Source of the DNA: Bacillus sp. MUM 116 | GTDB taxonomy: Bacteria > Bacillota > Bacilli > Bacillales > Cytobacillaceae | Direction of reading: 5' to 3' | Length of the DNA: 64,000 bases | NCBI RefSeq assembly: GCF_001866655.1 | Contig: NZ_MLYR01000046.1 | Coordinates: forward strand, 62,001-126,000 | Part shown: positions 45,178-55,022 of the stretch, in pieces | Numbering within the stretch: the stretch's first letter is position 1 | How the letters are laid out: each line of letters begins with the position of its first letter | Made by a program: the position numbers and the translations under genes | Notes under the pieces: model-generated | What the model saw: only the letters and a program-made list of their open reading frames with translations | The model's database searches: none | Told to the model about the DNA's origin: nothing

Positions 45178-45888
45178 TTAATTTCCCAAAATCGGATTCA
45201 TAGTAATTTCATCATTTTCTTCGAGGGTAAACACAATATTATCATTCACAAGCTGATCCTTTACCCCTCCGGTAAGATTCAATGCCGCAGACAAAACATC
45301 AGGGTCGCCGATTGCCGTAATTACAAATGGTGCCGGATGTTGCACACCATCAACCGTAATAACAGGACCATTGCAATTTATGTAGGAATGACTAGTTAAT
45401 CTTTGCCCATTGATGGCAATAGCCGCTGCACCCGAAATGTATAATTCGTTTACTACTTTAAATACATGAAATTCATGTACTAAATAATTATTGACATTTG
45501 TCACTTTTGGATCATAAGCACCGTCGGCCAGGGCTACTTTGACCCCTTTGCCTTTCACCTTTACCTTTCCTAAAAACATTCGGTATTTCTCAGCATCCTC
45601 AGCAAGGTTATAAAAAGCTTTAGCTTCTTTTGAAAGATTTTTTTCATTCTCAAGAACCAAATTTTGTTTTTTAGCCAATTCCTTTTCCAGCTTCCTGTTT
45701 GTTACCTTTTGTGCATTCAACTGGTTTCTTAAATCAAGGGTTTTCTCCCACTGCCGGTCTGAAAGCTCTCGCGTATCCCTTTGCTTTTCTTTTTGAGTTA
45801 AATGATATGAGAAGGCAATCATATACCCAAGCACTAAACACACAAGAGACAAAATTACATGATTACCCTTGACCTTTATCCTTTTCAC
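45178..45888 (-). CDS. ylxW: DUF881 membrane protein YlxW (GTG start)
   Basis: 236 residues from GTG at 45888 (MKRIKVKGNHVILSLV), preceded by GGAGG at about 10 bases; it overlaps divIB by 26 bp, and the longer frame lies wholly in divIB. One N-terminal membrane helix, coiled coil (about 35-90), and DUF881 domain with VNELYISGAAAIAINGQRLTSHSYINCNG. Paralogue of YlxX. Confidence 0.9.
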   Translation of the reverse strand: MKRIKVKGNHVILSLVCLVLGYMIAFSYHLTQKEKQRDTRELSDRQWEKTLDLRNQLNAQKVTNRKLEKELAKKQNLVLENEKNLSKEAKAFYNLAEDAEKYRMFLGKVKVKGKGVKVALADGAYDPKVTNVNNYLVHEFHVFKVVNELYISGAAAIAINGQRLTSHSYINCNGPVITVDGVQHPAPFVITAIGDPDVLSAALNLTGGVKDQLVNDNIVFTLEENDEITMNPILGN

Positions 45889-46654
45889 TTTTTTGTTCCT
45901 CCGTCTTTGTATCATATGCCTTGAAATATGAGCCAACTTCCAAGTCAATTACACCTTTTTTATTTGGATCTAATTGGCTTACGATTGAAGGATAATGCAC
46001 CATTTTTTCTGAAAAACTTCTTAAAGTTGCACTCACTTCGAAACCATCATTCATAAATAAGGAAATATGATACTTGTCCGTTTTTTTCGGAGTAGAGTGG
46101 ATTTCAGATATGGAATTGACAATTTCGTCAGGAAGACGTTTTAGGCCATCCACCATTTCATTTAAGATAGGACCTTCTTTGAAATCAAAAAGAATCGGAG
46201 AATTGCTTGGAAATTCTTTAAACGATTTCCCTTTTAGTATGATTCCATTTTCCATAATAGGGTAATAGAATCCATCATTTTTTAGATAGGCTATTCGTTT
46301 ATGCTCTTGGATGGTAATATAGATTGTGTTTGGCCACCCAATTTTAACGTTTGCTTTCTTAATTTCAGAGAGTTCCATTAATTTTTTGGAAATTTCCTTG
46401 TCATTAACCTTCCAAATATTCGTATTGTTCGTGACCCCAGTTTTCTTAATGATTTCCTTGGTAGAATACAGGTCATTTCCTTCTACTGAAATCCTTTTAA
46501 CATGGCTTAATGGTGATTGCACATAGGCAATCACTGCAATTAATGTAAAAAACAAAAATAGGAGGAGAATAAGCCTTCTGTTTGCTTTTCGTCGTCTTTG
46601 CTCTTTTAACTTAGGTATTCTATCCTCTAAAGCAACAACATTCCCTTTATCCAT
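45863..46654 (-). CDS. divIB: Cell-division protein DivIB (FtsQ homologue)
   Basis: Septum-localised membrane protein that works with FtsL and DivIC to control septal wall synthesis. 263 residues: cytoplasmic basic N-terminus (LKEQRRRKANRR), one helix (about 28-47), extracellular POTRA domain starting VKRISVEGNDLYSTKEIIKKTGV, then beta domain and a charged tail (KTEEQKSEKDKGQG). Confidence 0.95.
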   Translation of the reverse strand: MDKGNVVALEDRIPKLKEQRRRKANRRLILLLFLFFTLIAVIAYVQSPLSHVKRISVEGNDLYSTKEIIKKTGVTNNTNIWKVNDKEISKKLMELSEIKKANVKIGWPNTIYITIQEHKRIAYLKNDGFYYPIMENGIILKGKSFKEFPSNSPILFDFKEGPILNEMVDGLKRLPDEIVNSISEIHSTPKKTDKYHISLFMNDGFEVSATLRSFSEKMVHYPSIVSQLDPNKKGVIDLEVGSYFKAYDTKTEEQKSEKDKGQG

Positions 46655-46671
46655 TTCCTACCTCCCACAAA

Positions 46672-46735
46672 GAAAAGCGCAAGCGCCTTGATTTGCCCTT
46701 CGAGGTCACCCAAAAGAACAACTATAAGCTTGTCC
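46672..46735 (+). repeat. Interspersed repeat, copy E (fragment)
   Basis: AGAAAAGCGCAAGCGCCTTG left end followed by CCCTTCGAGGTCACC; the right end and core are lost. In the murB-divIB gap, with the hairpin at 46781-46804. Confidence 0.65.
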
Positions 46736-46780
46736 AAACAAAACCAAGTAAATAATTTTAAAGATCTGTAAAGTGAAAAC

Positions 46781-46806
46781 AACGGCACGAAAAATCATGC
46801 CGTCAT
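46781..46806 (-). terminator. Possible terminator after murB
   Basis: Minus strand GACGGCA...TGCCGTT followed by GTTTTCACTTT. Arms pair over 6-7 bp with a 10-base loop. 120 bp after murB, so weaker evidence. Confidence 0.55.
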
Positions 46807-46927
46807 TCTTTTTCTTCCGTTTTTTTCTATATATGATTAGTAATTATATCACAATATTTGTCATTCGCACGAAAAATTCTTGCTAGTAATAGGGAATAAA
46901 TTTTGGTATTTAGGACTTTTTTAGTTT

Positions 46928-47836
46928 TTATTTTCGTCCGATGATTTCAACCTCTGTTTCCATTTTAATTTCATATAAACTATAAATGGTGTCTTTTACA
47001 AACTGAATTAAAGCAAGGACATCCCCTGCTGTAGCATTTCCAGCGTTAACAATAAAATTTCCATGCATTTCTGAGATTTTGGCCCCGCCAATGGTATATC
47101 CCTTTAACCCCGCCACTTCGATTAACTTTCCAGCATAGTTTGGAAGAGGATTTCGAAAAATACTGCCAGCGCACGGAAAATTCCATGGCTGTGTTTCTTT
47201 ACGGTAATCCTTATTTTTTTGCATCTGTGCAACAATGCCTGTTTTTTCACCGGCTTGAAGCTTGAAAACAGCCTCCATCACAATTCCCGGACGTTTCTTT
47301 TGCAGTACAGAAGTCCGATAGGTAAATTCCATCTCTTCGTTCGTAAGCCATTCCATCGTTCCATCTTCAAAAAGAATTAGGGCTTTCGTTAATATTTTAC
47401 TAATATCCGACCCATGTGCGCCTGCATTCATATATACAGCACCACCGACAGACCCAGGAATTCCACTTGCAAATTCAAGGCCAGTAATGCCCATTTTGCT
47501 AATTTTTGTGGCTAAACTTACAAGAGAATATCCGCCTCCGACTGTAATCTCAGAACCGTTAACAGTGAGCTGATCTAAACCGGAACCTAACTTTATCACA
47601 ACACCTTCAATTCCCTTATCGGAAACTAAAAGATTGGAACCCCGTCCTATTGCCCTCCATGGCAAATGTTGTTTACGAATTACTTCCATAACTTTTATTA
47701 AATTTTCAGTTGAGGAGGGTTCTATAAACAAATCCGCCGGGCCACCAATTTTGATGGTGGTATGGTTAGCCAGCAGTTCATTTTGTTTCACCTTTCCAAT
47801 GTTTAATTCTTGCAATTGTGTTATCAATCCGTCCAC
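46928..47836 (-). CDS. murB: UDP-N-acetylenolpyruvoylglucosamine reductase MurB
   Basis: FAD/NADPH reductase making UDP-MurNAc. 302 residues with FAD-binding [12 protein letters not shown] and [15 protein letters not shown], the catalytic serine in [10 protein letters not shown] and a C-terminal glutamate (METEVEIIG). Lacks the extra domain of E. coli type I MurB, so type II. Between murG and divIB, a Bacillus trait. Confidence 0.96.
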   Translation of the reverse strand: MDGLITQLQELNIGKVKQNELLANHTTIKIGGPADLFIEPSSTENLIKVMEVIRKQHLPWRAIGRGSNLLVSDKGIEGVVIKLGSGLDQLTVNGSEITVGGGYSLVSLATKISKMGITGLEFASGIPGSVGGAVYMNAGAHGSDISKILTKALILFEDGTMEWLTNEEMEFTYRTSVLQKKRPGIVMEAVFKLQAGEKTGIVAQMQKNKDYRKETQPWNFPCAGSIFRNPLPNYAGKLIEVAGLKGYTIGGAKISEMHGNFIVNAGNATAGDVLALIQFVKDTIYSLYEIKMETEVEIIGRK

Positions 47837-47894
47837 TTAATCACCCTAACTTTCTATACCTTTTTATTCAATTTATGCTAAAAGTGAATTTGGG

Positions 47895-48998
47895 CTACCT
47901 TTGTTTTTCGTTTCTCAGTTTTTTTATCAAATCATAGAGCCGGTTCGCAGAATCTGGGACGCCAATTTTTTTTGCCTTATTCTTCATCTCTTTAAGTTTT
48001 TCTTTATTTAACAAAATCTGGTCAATGCTTTCAACAAGACTTTTATTATTTAAATCTTTTTCCAGCAATATTTTTGCTGCGCCATTTTCACTTAATGATC
48101 TTGCATTTTTTTCCTGATGATTATTGGTAACATATGGACTTGGTATAAGAATGCTTGGAATCCCAAGAGAGGTCAGTTCTGCTAACGTGGTAGCACCTGC
48201 TCTGGAAACAACGAGGTCAATTCCTGCAAGTACTTCAGGCATATTATGGATAAACGGTTTGATCATGACATTACTGGGATTGCCGATTAACTCCACTTCC
48301 TTTTTAACATCCTCAAAATGTACATCACCAGTTATATATAGAACCTGATAGGTTTTACTTCCAAAATCAGATAATGATTTCACCACAGCATCATTTATTG
48401 GTTTTGCTCCGCGGCTGCCGCCAAAAATAAGGACGGCTGGTGTTGTTGTACTTAAACCGACAGATAATCGTCCCTTCACTCCATCATTGCCAATCACTTC
48501 AGATGCCCGTGGGTTTCCTGTGTAAACAACCTTTTCCAATGGAAAATATTCTTTCGCTTCCTCAAAGCAGATGGCGATTTTATTCACATATCTGCTTAAG
48601 AATTTATTAGTTAAACCGGGAACACTGTTTTGCTCATGAATGATGGTGGGAATCCCAAGTTTGGCTGCCGCATAAACCACCGGACCGCATACATAGCCCC
48701 CTGTTCCAATTACAACGTCAGGCTTAAATTCTTTCAGTATTTTTTTACTGTTTCTCGTTCCTTTGAGGAATCGAAAAATCGTTTTAATATTTTCAAAAGA
48801 AATTTTTCTTCTGAATCCTGTAATATGAATAGATTTAAAAGGGATATTTGCTTTTGGGACAAGGCTACTTTCTAAACCGTTTTTCGTTCCTATATATAAA
48901 AATTCCGCATCTTTAGCCTGTTTTTGAATTTCTCTTATAAGAGCGAGTGCCGGGTAAATATGTCCTCCCGTTCCACCGCCGCTAACAACGATTTTCAT
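47895..48998 (-). CDS. murG: UDP-GlcNAc:MurNAc-pentapeptide transferase MurG
   Basis: Adds GlcNAc to lipid I to make lipid II on the inner membrane face. 367 residues, two Rossmann domains: [14 protein letters not shown] (8-21), [32 protein letters not shown], and the UDP-GlcNAc site [13 protein letters not shown] (here VSRAGATT). Followed by murB with 58 bp between. Start at MKIVVSGGG. Confidence 0.97.
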   Translation of the reverse strand: MKIVVSGGGTGGHIYPALALIREIQKQAKDAEFLYIGTKNGLESSLVPKANIPFKSIHITGFRRKISFENIKTIFRFLKGTRNSKKILKEFKPDVVIGTGGYVCGPVVYAAAKLGIPTIIHEQNSVPGLTNKFLSRYVNKIAICFEEAKEYFPLEKVVYTGNPRASEVIGNDGVKGRLSVGLSTTTPAVLIFGGSRGAKPINDAVVKSLSDFGSKTYQVLYITGDVHFEDVKKEVELIGNPSNVMIKPFIHNMPEVLAGIDLVVSRAGATTLAELTSLGIPSILIPSPYVTNNHQEKNARSLSENGAAKILLEKDLNNKSLVESIDQILLNKEKLKEMKNKAKKIGVPDSANRLYDLIKKLRNEKQR

Positions 48999-49047
48999 AG
49001 GTACACCTCATTAATGATTGCTCACACTTAATTACCTTCCTCATTCT

Positions 49048-49075
49048 ACTATAAAAATGAATAAAATAAAGTAAA
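49048..49075 (-). promoter_or_regulatory. Possible promoter of murG
   Basis: Minus strand TTTACT (49075-49070), 16-bp spacer, TATAGT (49053-49048), 50 bp before the murG ATG and downstream of the spoVE terminator. Confidence 0.4.
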
Positions 49076-49104
49076 TGAAAACAGAATGTTAGAGAAATGT
49101 AATG

Positions 49105-49206
49105 AAAACTCGCCGATTGGCGAGCCGTAAGTCGAAGACAGAGGCGTAGTTGCACTTATGCGTAATAGGGAAGTATAAACTTGAAAAAGTTTATACTTCC
49201 CTATTA
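49105..49206. repeat. Structured intergenic element between spoVE and murG
   Basis: Contains CTCGCCGATTGGCGAG (small hairpin), a GC-richer middle (AGACAGAGGCGTAGTTGC) and a perfect 20-bp inverted repeat with a GAAA loop (49163-49182 and 49187-49206). It has no coding potential and does not match the other repeat family. Origin unknown. Confidence 0.7.
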
Positions 49207-49207
49207 G

Positions 49208-49238
49208 CGAAAAATACCCTGTATTCAACAGGGTATTC
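49208..49238 (-). terminator. Terminator at the spoVE stop
   Basis: Minus strand AATACCCTGTTGAATACAGGGTATTTTTCG; arms AATACCCTG and CAGGGTATT pair, and the TGA stop is at its base. Confidence 0.85.
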
Positions 49239-50337
49239 AATATCTTGAATAACGGCTAATATTTAAAAGAACACCAATGGCCATTAACATTAAGGTCAAA
49301 GAGGACCCACCGTAGCTTAAAAATGGTAATGTAATACCTGTAACAGGCATCAGCCCTGTTACTACGCCGATATTAATCATGACTTGGATGGCAACCATGG
49401 CAATAATTCCAACGGCCAGAAAGCTTCCATACAAATCCGGAGCACCGAGCGCAATTCGAATCCCCCTCCAGAGGAGTAATGCAAACAGCAATAAGATAAA
49501 GGATCCGCCAATAAATCCCAGCTCTTCAGAAAGGATTGCAAAGATAAAGTCTGTTTGCGGTTCCGGCAAGTAGAAAAACTTTTGCCGGCTTTGACCAAGA
49601 CCTAGCCCAAACAATCCGCCCGGACCAATTGCAAGGAGAGACTGGATAATTTGAAAACCACTTCCCAGCGGGTCTGACCATGGATCGAGGAAAGATGTAA
49701 TCCGCTTAATACGATAGGGTGCTGATGCAATTAGCCCAACAAAACCGGCTACACCCATCAGCCCTAAAAAAGTAAAGTGACTAATTCGGGCACCGGCAAC
49801 AAAAATCATTACAACACAGGTACCCATCATCACCGTACCCGTTCCAAGGTCAGGCTGCAGCATAATCATCGCAAAAGCAATAAATGCAAGTCCAAGTGAT
49901 GGGATAAGCCCTTTTTTGAAGGAGGTAATGAATTTCTGCCGTTCCGACAAATACTTTGCTAAAAAAGCAATCATGGCAAGTTTCATAAATTCAGAAGGCT
50001 GTATCGAAAATGCCCCCACACCTATCCAACTTCTTGAACCATTTCTAACATTACCGATCCCGGGAATTAAAACAAGAACCAATAAGACAAAACAAACGAT
50101 TAATATTGTTTTGGCCCATGTTCTCCATGTCCAGTAGTTGATATTCATGATGAAAAACATCGCAGCGATTCCAACAGCAGCAAAAAGGGTTTGTCTTTTT
50201 GCAAAGAAGAAAGAATCATGAAATTTATATTCTGCCCATACAGCGCTGGCACTGTATACCATGATTAGCCCTACAGCTAGAAGCGTGAAGGTTACAATCA
50301 TCAAAATGAAATCGGGGGTTGTTCTCTTTGTCGGCAC
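49237..50337 (-). CDS. spoVE: SpoVE, SEDS-family peptidoglycan polymerase for the spore cortex (GTG start)
   Basis: Membrane glycosyltransferase that polymerises lipid II; partner of SpoVD in cortex synthesis. 366 residues from GTG at 50337, the same length as B. subtilis SpoVE; alternatives at 50340 and TTG 50352 add one to five residues. Ten helices; SEDS motifs NGSRSWIGVGAFSIQPSEFMKL, QPDLGTGTVM, PEPQTDFIFAILSEELG (with the key Asp) and PVTGITLPFLSYGGSS. Very close to SpoVE rather than FtsW. Confidence 0.95.
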   Translation of the reverse strand: MPTKRTTPDFILMIVTFTLLAVGLIMVYSASAVWAEYKFHDSFFFAKRQTLFAAVGIAAMFFIMNINYWTWRTWAKTILIVCFVLLVLVLIPGIGNVRNGSRSWIGVGAFSIQPSEFMKLAMIAFLAKYLSERQKFITSFKKGLIPSLGLAFIAFAMIMLQPDLGTGTVMMGTCVVMIFVAGARISHFTFLGLMGVAGFVGLIASAPYRIKRITSFLDPWSDPLGSGFQIIQSLLAIGPGGLFGLGLGQSRQKFFYLPEPQTDFIFAILSEELGFIGGSFILLLFALLLWRGIRIALGAPDLYGSFLAVGIIAMVAIQVMINIGVVTGLMPVTGITLPFLSYGGSSLTLMLMAIGVLLNISRYSRY

Positions 50338-50395
50338 CACTAAACACCTCAACTACCAGTTTTAGGGCTTGTAATGAACCTTGGTGGAGAACAAT

Positions 50396-50452
50396 GATTG
50401 TCTAGCTCCAGTGCACGTAAAAAGGACGCTGGAACTTTTCTGTGGACAAGCC
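50396..50452 (-). repeat. Interspersed repeat, copy G (inverted remnant)
   Basis: TTGTCTAGCTCCAGTGCACG is the complement of the repeat right end, followed by AGGACGCTGGAACTTTTC. About 55 bp in the murD-spoVE gap. Confidence 0.6.
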
Positions 50453-50453
50453 C

Positions 50454-51806
50454 TTACTTAAGCTTATGCACCGCTTCGATAAAAATGTCTCCCCTAACTT
50501 CAAAAGTTTTAAATTGATCCCAGCTGGCACATGCAGGAGATAACAAAATCACATCGCCTGATTCAGAATGCTGAAAAGCTACAGGCACGGCTTCCCCAAC
50601 ATTATCGACACGCTTGATTATTTTTATTCCCGTCTCTTTGGCAACACGTTCGAGTTTAGGTGCAGTTTGACCAAATGTAATTAACACTTTAACATTCTTT
50701 AAATATGGAATAAGTTCATCAAATTCATTACCTCTATCCAAACCGCCGGCCAATAAAATAACCGGAGTTTGGAAAGCCTTTAATGCAGTAATGGTCGCCA
50801 ATATATTGGTCGCTTTTGAATCATTATAAAATTTACGTCCGTTGATTTCCCTAACATACTGCAGGCGATGCTTTACCCCAGCAAACGTTTTGAGCACTTC
50901 TTGAATGGATTGATTATCTACCCCTGAGAGCTTGGCTGCGACAAGCGCAGATAGGATATTTTCCAGATTATGTATACCCGGCAGAGCGATATCCTTCACT
51001 TGCATCACTTTTTCCCCGTTATAACAAATCCATTCATCACAAAGATATGCGCCTTCTGATAATTGGCTTTTTGTTGAAAATGGAATAATTTTAGCTTTGG
51101 AATTACGGGCAATTTCCATTGTATCTTCTTGATCGTAATTAACAATTAAATAATCAATTTCTGTTTGATTTTTGGTTATATTTGCTTTCGCCTTGATATA
51201 TTCTTTTCTTGTTCCATGGTAGTCCAAATGTGCATCGTATATATTTGTTATAATCGCAATTTTAGGAGCGAATGTCTTAATCCCCATTAACTGAAAGGAA
51301 GATAACTCGATGACAATCGTATTTTCCTTTGTTGTTTCTTCCGCCACACCTGAGGCAACTGTGCCAATATTTCCGGCAATCAGCGGCTGTTTTTTTCCTT
51401 CTTTCAACATTTCATAAACAAGGGTGGTCGTTGTTGTTTTTCCATTTGTTCCAGTAATTCCAATAAACGGTGCTTCGGAAATTTGGTAAGCAAGTTCTAC
51501 CTCAGTAATAACCGGAATGCCTTTTTCTAAAGCCCCTTCGATGATTGGGTTGCTATACGGGATTCCAGGGTTTTTGACTATCAATTCAAACCCCTCATCA
51601 AGAAGTTCTACGGGGTGTTCACCACAAATGACTTTAATCCCTTCTTCCAACAATCCACGTGCTTCCGGGTTTTCCGATAATGGCTTTCGATCGTTTACAG
51701 TTACAAACGCCCCAAGCTTATGTAAAAGTCGTGCTGCTGTTACCCCGCTTTTTGCCAGTCCAAGTACGAGAATTTTTTTATGTCGATATGTTTCAACCTG
51801 TTTCAA
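50454..51806 (-). CDS. murD: UDP-N-acetylmuramoylalanine--D-glutamate ligase (TTG start)
   Basis: Adds D-glutamate to UDP-MurNAc-L-Ala. 450 residues starting TTG at 51806, which follows the mraY TAA directly; GAGGTG lies 9-10 bases upstream. Contains the N-terminal [18 protein letters not shown] loop [24 protein letters not shown], and the family [22 protein letters not shown]. Third of the three Mur ligases usually in this cluster. Confidence 0.96.
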   Translation of the reverse strand: MKQVETYRHKKILVLGLAKSGVTAARLLHKLGAFVTVNDRKPLSENPEARGLLEEGIKVICGEHPVELLDEGFELIVKNPGIPYSNPIIEGALEKGIPVITEVELAYQISEAPFIGITGTNGKTTTTTLVYEMLKEGKKQPLIAGNIGTVASGVAEETTKENTIVIELSSFQLMGIKTFAPKIAIITNIYDAHLDYHGTRKEYIKAKANITKNQTEIDYLIVNYDQEDTMEIARNSKAKIIPFSTKSQLSEGAYLCDEWICYNGEKVMQVKDIALPGIHNLENILSALVAAKLSGVDNQSIQEVLKTFAGVKHRLQYVREINGRKFYNDSKATNILATITALKAFQTPVILLAGGLDRGNEFDELIPYLKNVKVLITFGQTAPKLERVAKETGIKIIKRVDNVGEAVPVAFQHSESGDVILLSPACASWDQFKTFEVRGDIFIEAVHKLK

Positions 51807-52781
51807 TTACAACCACACCTCGATATAGATTCCAAGAATCGCTAATATTAGTCCAACACTCCAAAAAGTCACTACAACCCGCCATTCAGACCAGCCGACT
51901 AACTCATAATGGTGATGTAATGGGCTCATTCGGAATATCCGCTTCCCTGTAGTTTTAAAGGAAATGACCTGAAGAATAACCGATAATGTCTCAATAACAA
52001 AAACACCACCGATAATGATTAGCAAAATTTCATGCTTGGTTAAAATGGAAATAGCCGCTATTGCCCCGCCAAGTGCTAGCGAACCGGTATCTCCCATAAA
52101 AACCTTTGCAGGATGCGCATTAAAAACTAAAAATCCTAAGACTGCACCAACAATCGCAACGGAAAAAATTGCTACCTCCACCTGTGATTGATTCCAGGCA
52201 AGAACGGCATATGCCCCGAAAGCGATTGCCGCAGTTCCGGAAACTAAACCATCTAGTCCATCCGTTAAATTAACTGCATTGGAAAAACCTACGAGCCAAA
52301 AAATAATGAAAAAGACAAAAAACCAGCCTAAATCAAAGGAATAATTCCAGAAAGGCAAAGTGATTTCCGTTGGAAAGCCATTTTGTTTATAAACAAAATA
52401 AAAAATAACCGATATAATAATTTGTCCTAAAAGTTTTTGTTTGGAGGTTAAGCCTAAATTCCGCTTTAAAACCACCTTAATAAAATCATCGAGAAAACCA
52501 AGCAAACCAAAGCCGAACGTTACAAGTAAAAGTAAATACGTTTTCACGGTTGGCGCGGAAAACTTTCCTGTCATCACTAAAGTAGTAATAATAATTGAAA
52601 ATAAAATCATAATTCCGCCCATTGTTGGCGTTCCCGTTTTCTTTAGATGGGATTGCGGTCCCTCTTCGCGAATGCTTTGTCCAAATTTCAACCTTCTTAA
52701 GAAGGGAATAAAAATGGGAGAGAGCAATACGGAAATAAGAAATGACATGATGATTGTAAATAAGATTACCTGCTCCAGCAT
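51807..52781 (-). CDS. mraY: Phospho-MurNAc-pentapeptide translocase MraY
   Basis: Moves phospho-MurNAc-pentapeptide onto undecaprenyl phosphate (lipid I). 324 residues from ATG at 52781, matching B. subtilis length; SD GGAAGGGA lies in the last codons of the upstream small gene. Ten helices; [12 protein letters not shown], the DDF and NLTDGLDGL aspartate motifs, and [14 protein letters not shown] (HHH motif). Confidence 0.97.
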   Translation of the reverse strand: MLEQVILFTIIMSFLISVLLSPIFIPFLRRLKFGQSIREEGPQSHLKKTGTPTMGGIMILFSIIITTLVMTGKFSAPTVKTYLLLLVTFGFGLLGFLDDFIKVVLKRNLGLTSKQKLLGQIIISVIFYFVYKQNGFPTEITLPFWNYSFDLGWFFVFFIIFWLVGFSNAVNLTDGLDGLVSGTAAIAFGAYAVLAWNQSQVEVAIFSVAIVGAVLGFLVFNAHPAKVFMGDTGSLALGGAIAAISILTKHEILLIIIGGVFVIETLSVILQVISFKTTGKRIFRMSPLHHHYELVGWSEWRVVVTFWSVGLILAILGIYIEVWL

Positions 52782-52782
52782 T

Positions 52783-53238
52783 TTATCCCTTCCTTTCTTG
52801 ACTTGCCGCATTGGATTTATCAGATAATTCATTCAACATAGCAGCAATATCATATGTTTCGTTATTTTTGTTAAGAATTTTTTTATTTAAGATATCAAAT
52901 TTTGTTATATTCATTGTCTTTTCTGTTTCTCCATCTAATTTTTCTATATATTGTTTCAAAATTAACCGTACCGCTCCTCCCGGATCTTCCGCAAGAAATA
53001 CCGGAAAGTGATTTGGAGTGTAGCGGGGCAGCATTTTTCCTTTCTGCCATATTGCAGCAATTGCTCCATTGACAAGCGCCTCTTTTAGGTCACCTGATTC
53101 CTCACTAAGGGGTACAAAAATCCCCTTGGGCTGATTTGCACTTGCTTGGTCCGTTACCGTGTAAAACATAAGATTGGCATCATGAGCTCCCCGGATTTCA
53201 TGAATGAAATTCGCAATATCTTTATAAACTAAATACAT
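52783..53238 (-). CDS. Unassigned 151-aa protein resembling a Mur-ligase N-terminal domain
   Basis: No established name known to me. Residues about 24-101 read like the UDP-binding N-terminal domain of MurF/Mur[49 protein letters not shown]. The ATP-binding (GTNGKTT) and C-terminal domains are absent, and the end (105-151) is polar and low in complexity. It is a real gene by signals: ATG at 53238 with GGGGAG that overlaps the murE stop, and its stop is 1 bp before the mraY ATG, whose SD lies in its last codons. In E. coli-type dcw clusters murF is at this place; in B. subtilis murF is elsewhere. Confidence 0.85.
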   Translation of the reverse strand: MYLVYKDIANFIHEIRGAHDANLMFYTVTDQASANQPKGIFVPLSEESGDLKEALVNGAIAAIWQKGKMLPRYTPNHFPVFLAEDPGGAVRLILKQYIEKLDGETEKTMNITKFDILNKKILNKNNETYDIAAMLNELSDKSNAASQERKG

Positions 53239-53241
53239 CTC

Positions 53242-54702
53242 CTATCTCCCCTTGATTGCATCTCGAGCCACGAGCCGATCATCAAAATCATAAACATTGT
53301 TCCCTATAATTTGGTACGTTTCATGTCCTTTACCTGCGATAAGAATCACATCACCTTCTGACGCACGTTCAACTGCTGCTTCAATTGCTTGTTTTCTGTC
53401 GGGTATTACTTCGAATTTTAAGCCTTGTACACCGGATACCATATCATTAAGAATACCCTTAGGATTCTCGCTTCTTGGATTATCGGATGTAAAAATCGGG
53501 TCTGTGGCATATTGGCAGGAGATTTTAGCCATCAATGGTCTTTTTGTTCGGTCCCTGTCACCACCGCACCCTACAACTACAAAGATTTTTTTTCGCGCAA
53601 ACTGCCGGACTGTTTTTAAAACATTCTCCAAGCTATCTGGAGTATGGGCATAATCAACGATGATTGTAAAGTTTTGACCTTTATCAACTAGTTCAAATCT
53701 TCCTGCCACTCCTTTAATACTTTCAATAGATTGGATAATTTGAGATATTGGTACACCTGATACAAGTGATGCCGAAACGCCGGCTAAAACATTATAAACA
53801 TTGAATTTCCCTAATAGCTGAATTTTAACCGGGTATTGATCCTGATTGATGATTAAATCAAAGCTTGTGCCAAAGGATTTCATTTGAATATTTTCCGCCC
53901 GGATATCCGCACGATTGGTAATCCCATATGTAATGACATGCGCAGCAGTAGATTTTTCGAACAAAACGGATGCAGATTCATCAGCATTTAGAATGGCGAA
54001 TTTCGGTTTATTTTTTTCAAAGGTATTTCCCAGCTGAGAAAATAGAAGGCACTTCGCTCGATGATAGTCTTCCATTGTTTTATGATAATCAAGATGGTCC
54101 TGGGAAAGGTTGGTAAAAACAGCAACATCATAGTCACAGCCATGAACCCTTCCCATATCTAATGCATGGGAAGAAACCTCCATTACGGCCATTTCAACAC
54201 CTGCAATGACCATTTGACGAAAGTTTTTCTGCAGGGTAAGACTATCTGGAGTCGTGTTTTTTGTTTCGATTGTCCGGTTGCCTATTTTTGTATACATTGT
54301 ACCAATCAGACCCGTTTTTCGGCCTGCATCTGAAAAGATTTTTTCAATTAAATGGCTGGTTGTGGTTTTTCCATTCGTACCGGTAATACCGATTAAATGC
54401 ATTTTTTTCGATGGCTGCCCGTAGAAAGCATCGACGAGAACAGCCATAGCCCGGGTGGTATTCTTTACTAAAATGACCGGAACATCAAGCGGGAGCGTTT
54501 TTTCAGCTAAAATAGCTGCAGCACCATTTTTAACGGCATCTTCTGCATAGTCGTGTCCATCCACGGTGTACCCTTTGATACAAATAAATAAGCTTCCTTT
54601 TTGCACCTTACGGCTATCATTTTCAATTGAAAAAATTTCCGGATTTGCGCCCGAATACGGGACTAATGAATGCAAATATTCAAGGAGATTTAATAGCTTC
54701 AT
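53242..54702 (-). CDS. murE: UDP-MurNAc-L-Ala-D-Glu:meso-DAP ligase
   Basis: Adds meso-diaminopimelate to the peptidoglycan precursor. 486 residues: uridine-binding domain (1-95), ATP loop [11 protein letters not shown] (106-116), catalytic domain with LSQDHLDYH, and C-terminal domain with DNPR (407-410), the motif that selects meso-DAP over lysine. That fits a Bacillus wall. Its stop overlaps the SD of the next gene. Confidence 0.97.
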   Translation of the reverse strand: MKLLNLLEYLHSLVPYSGANPEIFSIENDSRKVQKGSLFICIKGYTVDGHDYAEDAVKNGAAAILAEKTLPLDVPVILVKNTTRAMAVLVDAFYGQPSKKMHLIGITGTNGKTTTSHLIEKIFSDAGRKTGLIGTMYTKIGNRTIETKNTTPDSLTLQKNFRQMVIAGVEMAVMEVSSHALDMGRVHGCDYDVAVFTNLSQDHLDYHKTMEDYHRAKCLLFSQLGNTFEKNKPKFAILNADESASVLFEKSTAAHVITYGITNRADIRAENIQMKSFGTSFDLIINQDQYPVKIQLLGKFNVYNVLAGVSASLVSGVPISQIIQSIESIKGVAGRFELVDKGQNFTIIVDYAHTPDSLENVLKTVRQFARKKIFVVVGCGGDRDRTKRPLMAKISCQYATDPIFTSDNPRSENPKGILNDMVSGVQGLKFEVIPDRKQAIEAAVERASEGDVILIAGKGHETYQIIGNNVYDFDDRLVARDAIKGR

Positions 54703-54784
54703 TTTTCACTCAAATCCTCTCATGACTAAGAAGTACATAGCTGCTTTGTCAGAAGACCCTAAGAAGTTTCATCTTATTACAATG

Positions 54785-54918
54785 CAAGCGTCCTGCCACT
54801 CAATTACTATCCTGCTCCTGCGGCAAAGAATATTCAAGGAAGTACTGGTCACCTCGTCGCATGCCTGCAAGGATGAAAATTCAGTGATGTTGGCTGATCG
54901 AGGCGCTTACGCTTTTCC
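54785..54918 (-). repeat. Interspersed repeat, copy H (inverted)
   Basis: On the minus strand it reads GAAAAGCGTAAGCGCCTCGA, ACATCACTGAATTTTCATCC, TTTGCCGCAGGAGCAGGA and GGCAGGACGCTTGCATTG, matching copies A-C in the opposite direction but without the first part of the core. The spoVD-murE gap (54703-55022) holds this, the spoVD terminator and probably the murE promoter; no gene. Confidence 0.85.
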
Positions 54919-54972
54919 TATTTTACATGAAATTAAAACCAAATTCCATTCTACCATTAATTGCAGCGGAAA

Positions 54973-55006
54973 AATAGGCGGCAGAATACATATTCCAGCC
55001 GCCTAC
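54973..55006 (-). terminator. Terminator after spoVD
   Basis: Arms TAGGCGGC and GCCGCCTA (with inner GAATA/TATTC) followed on the minus strand by TTTTTCC. It lies 17 bp after the spoVD stop. Confidence 0.9.
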
Positions 55007-55022
55007 CCCATTACTTTTATAT

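Noticed and set aside
52783-53238. Possibility that the small gene is a frameshifted murF
   Set aside because: No downstream ATP-binding or C-terminal Mur ligase sequence exists in any frame before mraY, which follows at once; so it is a short gene, not a broken full-length one.
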